Of a DNA stretch of 52,393 nt, positions 51,162 through 52,393 are shown piece by piece. The notes under the pieces were generated by a model. It did no database searches, had not been told where the DNA came from, and saw only the letters and a program-made list of their open reading frames with translations. Position 1 is the stretch's first letter. Every line of letters begins with the position of its first letter. A program made the position numbers and the translations under genes. This DNA comes from Buttiauxella sp. B2 (GTDB taxonomy: Bacteria; Pseudomonadota; Gammaproteobacteria; Enterobacterales; Enterobacteriaceae), in assembly GCF_006376615.1 (NCBI RefSeq), contig NZ_VEXQ01000024.1, positions 1 through 52,393 of the forward strand. Reading direction: 5' to 3'.

Positions 51162-51266
51162 TAAACACAGCACCACCTGTTTGTTCAGCCAGGACTTATA
51201 AACTGTTCATACCCACTACAACGGGGTTTAAGGGCAGGAGAGCCACTTAACAGAGCTAACCCGCTG

Positions 51267-51295
51267 ATTATACAATGCACCATGCAAAAACCGCC
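51267..51295 (-). promoter_or_regulatory. Possible promoter of the dinQ-like gene
   Basis: TATAAT on the minus strand (51272-51267) with a poor -35. No clear LexA box was found, unlike chromosomal dinQ. Start near 51260 would give a leader of about 200 nt. Confidence 0.35.
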
Positions 51296-51333
51296 ATCAC
51301 TCTCTTGAGTATTGCCTGGGTATTACTAGAGTA

Positions 51334-51361
51334 TTGACAGGCAAAGCATGGGGCATATAAT
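51334..51361 (+). promoter_or_regulatory. Consensus promoter of the Agr-like small RNA
   Basis: TTGACA-16 bp-TATAAT, a full match to both hexamers. Confidence 0.85.
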
Positions 51362-51367
51362 TAAGTG

Positions 51368-51453
51368 GTCAGATGTTGAATGTTCCCCTCCGGTCAGAGC
51401 ACCAACTCCGCACCGGAACTGTAAAGAAACCGACCTCACCAGTCGGTTTTTTT
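51368..51453 (+). ncRNA. Agr-like antisense small RNA, about 86 nt
   Basis: Begins about 7 bases after the TATAAT and ends at a terminator ACCGAC-CTCACCA-GTCGGT with a seven-T run. Its first 24 nt are identical to the plus strand at 51127-51150, so they are complementary to the dinQ-like mRNA leader. In E. coli AgrB RNA represses dinQ this way. It has no open frame. Confidence 0.75.
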
Positions 51454-51669
51454 ACGTCTGTACATTTTCAATGTAGCCGCTACACCCATTGCGTTGCCCG
51501 TTCAGACTCATAAGAGAAGAACTTTCGCAGCAAGGCAATACCAGATTTTTTGGCGTAACGGTATTTTACCCTATCCAGAATATGAAATGTTCAAAGCAGT
51601 TTTAAAGTGATATAAGCAATTGAATATTATCATAATTAGTGGTCATTTCGTTACGCTAATGCGTTCTCA

Positions 51670-52393
51670 TTATTCCAGAAGAAGACGCCTGGCAGTCTGC
51701 GCGTCATAGCTGAATGACAGCCCTTGTCCGGTCAGCACATCGAGCGAAAACACGCGCGTATACACCTCAGTGCTCCGGGCGTACCGATGCCCCAGCAATC
51801 CCTGTAATACTTTCTGCGGCACGCCGTTCATTAACAGGTGCATAGCGAACGAGTGCCGGAAGGTGTGCGGCGTGACCGTGATCGGAAACGTGACCCCGTC
51901 ACCTTCTGCCCGTTGTACGGCGCTGTTAAGCCAGTTGAGCGGCGTCTGCCGCGAGCGTATATCCCACACCGGAACATGCCTCACGCGCTTTCGCCAGGTG
52001 GCAAGGTATTCGCGCATCCGTTGCGCGTAAGCGGCATCGAGCAGCGGCACGATTCTTACCCCCGGATCAGGCGGTTTCCGGTAGCGCGGATCAGGATGGA
52101 GGGTATCCGCATCGAGGGCAGGGCGACCGCGCCCCCGGCTGGCTTCTTTATGGCGTTGTTTCAGGGTTTTGAGCACCACCACCGCCTGTGGATGGCGGCG
52201 TGACGGTTCGAGGGTAAAACAGGCCGGGGTAAGTGCCAGGGCTTCATTGAGCCTCGCCCCGGTATTCCACAGCGTTTCAAAATACATTCGTGCGGTCAGA
52301 TCATCAATACAGGAAAGCAGCAGACTGATTTCAGGGGCGAGTAAATATTTCGGCAGACCTGCGCCGAGGTGTGCGGCGTAATCGCGCATTGTC
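51670..52393 (-). CDS. ResD-like tyrosine recombinase (dimer resolution), possibly incomplete
   Basis: Catalytic set visible: Arg in WNTGARLNEAL, HTFRHS, the GHRYARSTEVYTRV end with His and Tyr nucleophile. Similar to ResD of F (TPHTFRHS.AMHL, EVYTRVFSLDV). ATG 52389 lies at the window edge and the ResD family usually has about 30 more residues upstream, so the true start may be outside. It likely resolves plasmid multimers. Confidence 0.85.
   Translation of the reverse strand, partial: TMRDYAAHLGAGLPKYLLAPEISLLLSCIDDLTARMYFETLWNTGARLNEALALTPACFTLEPSRRHPQAVVVLKTLKQRHKEASRGRGRPALDADTLHPDPRYRKPPDPGVRIVPLLDAAYAQRMREYLATWRKRVRHVPVWDIRSRQTPLNWLNSAVQRAEGDGVTFPITVTPHTFRHSFAMHLLMNGVPQKVLQGLLGHRYARSTEVYTRVFSLDVLTGQGLSFSYDAQTARRLLLE

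Noticed and set aside
1..52393. Window as a complete circular plasmid
   Set aside because: Joining the ends gives neither a complete ResD N-terminus nor a convincing continuation of the 1-81 frame, so closure cannot be supported.

Overview
The window looks like most of an enterobacterial conjugative plasmid. Evidence is an iteron replicon with a Rep_3 initiator, two partition-type loci, a ResD-type resolvase, a relaxase with its accessory genes, a complete-looking VirB-type secretion system and a type IVb (R64/R721-like) thin-pilus operon. Plasmid copies of H-NS and Hha, and a DinQ-like toxin gene, point to Enterobacterales. The combination of VirB genes and a PilL-V pilus recalls IncI2/R721 plasmids, but the iteron replicon differs and I cannot assign an incompatibility group. 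No antibiotic-resistance gene, complete insertion sequence, tRNA, rRNA or CRISPR array was seen.

Layout. 1-7.1 kb (minus strand): accessory genes, mostly small membrane or unknown proteins, an ADP-ribosyltransferase-like protein, a hexapeptide acetyltransferase, a SprT-like metalloprotein and an H-NS paralogue. 7.3-9.6 kb: topoisomerase III. 9.6-22.8 kb (minus): type IVb pilus genes pilL-pilV, including an extra PilT-like retraction-type ATPase. 22.9-34.5 kb (minus): trbM-like gene, virD4 and virB11-virB1. 34.8-36.1 kb: small regulators (RHH-like, LuxR-type HTH). 36.2-37.9 kb: rep gene and oriV with nine 22-bp-type iterons. 38.2-43 kb (plus): a leading region of small genes, with two large structured repeats and four promoters carrying palindromic spacers. 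43.2-49.1 kb: stbC/stbB/stbA-like genes, oriT, mobC and a 1108-residue relaxase that contains a second gene in another frame. 49.2-50.9 kb: hha-like gene, parB/parA and a phased centromere-like array. 50.9-51.5 kb: a probable dinQ/agr-type toxin-antitoxin RNA locus. 51.7 kb to the end: a ResD-like tyrosine recombinase, cut by or starting at the window edge.

How it fits together. The relaxosome (MobC, relaxase and probably StbA) would nick oriT near 45.1-45.4 kb. VirD4 would pass the DNA to the VirB channel, and the thin pilus with PilV at its tip would stabilise mating in liquid. The leading-region genes all point towards oriT. They would therefore be read from the entering strand, as expected for zygotically induced genes. 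H-NS and Hha homologues may silence the AT-rich plasmid, while Par, ResD and the DinQ-like toxin would favour maintenance.

Most notable observations: a plasmid DinQ/Agr-like type I toxin-antitoxin locus; a duplicated about 410-bp leading-region element whose 124-bp arm lies in opposite orientations, with sequence markers suggesting site-specific inversion; a set of promoters sharing one palindromic operator; and a gene nested inside the relaxase gene.
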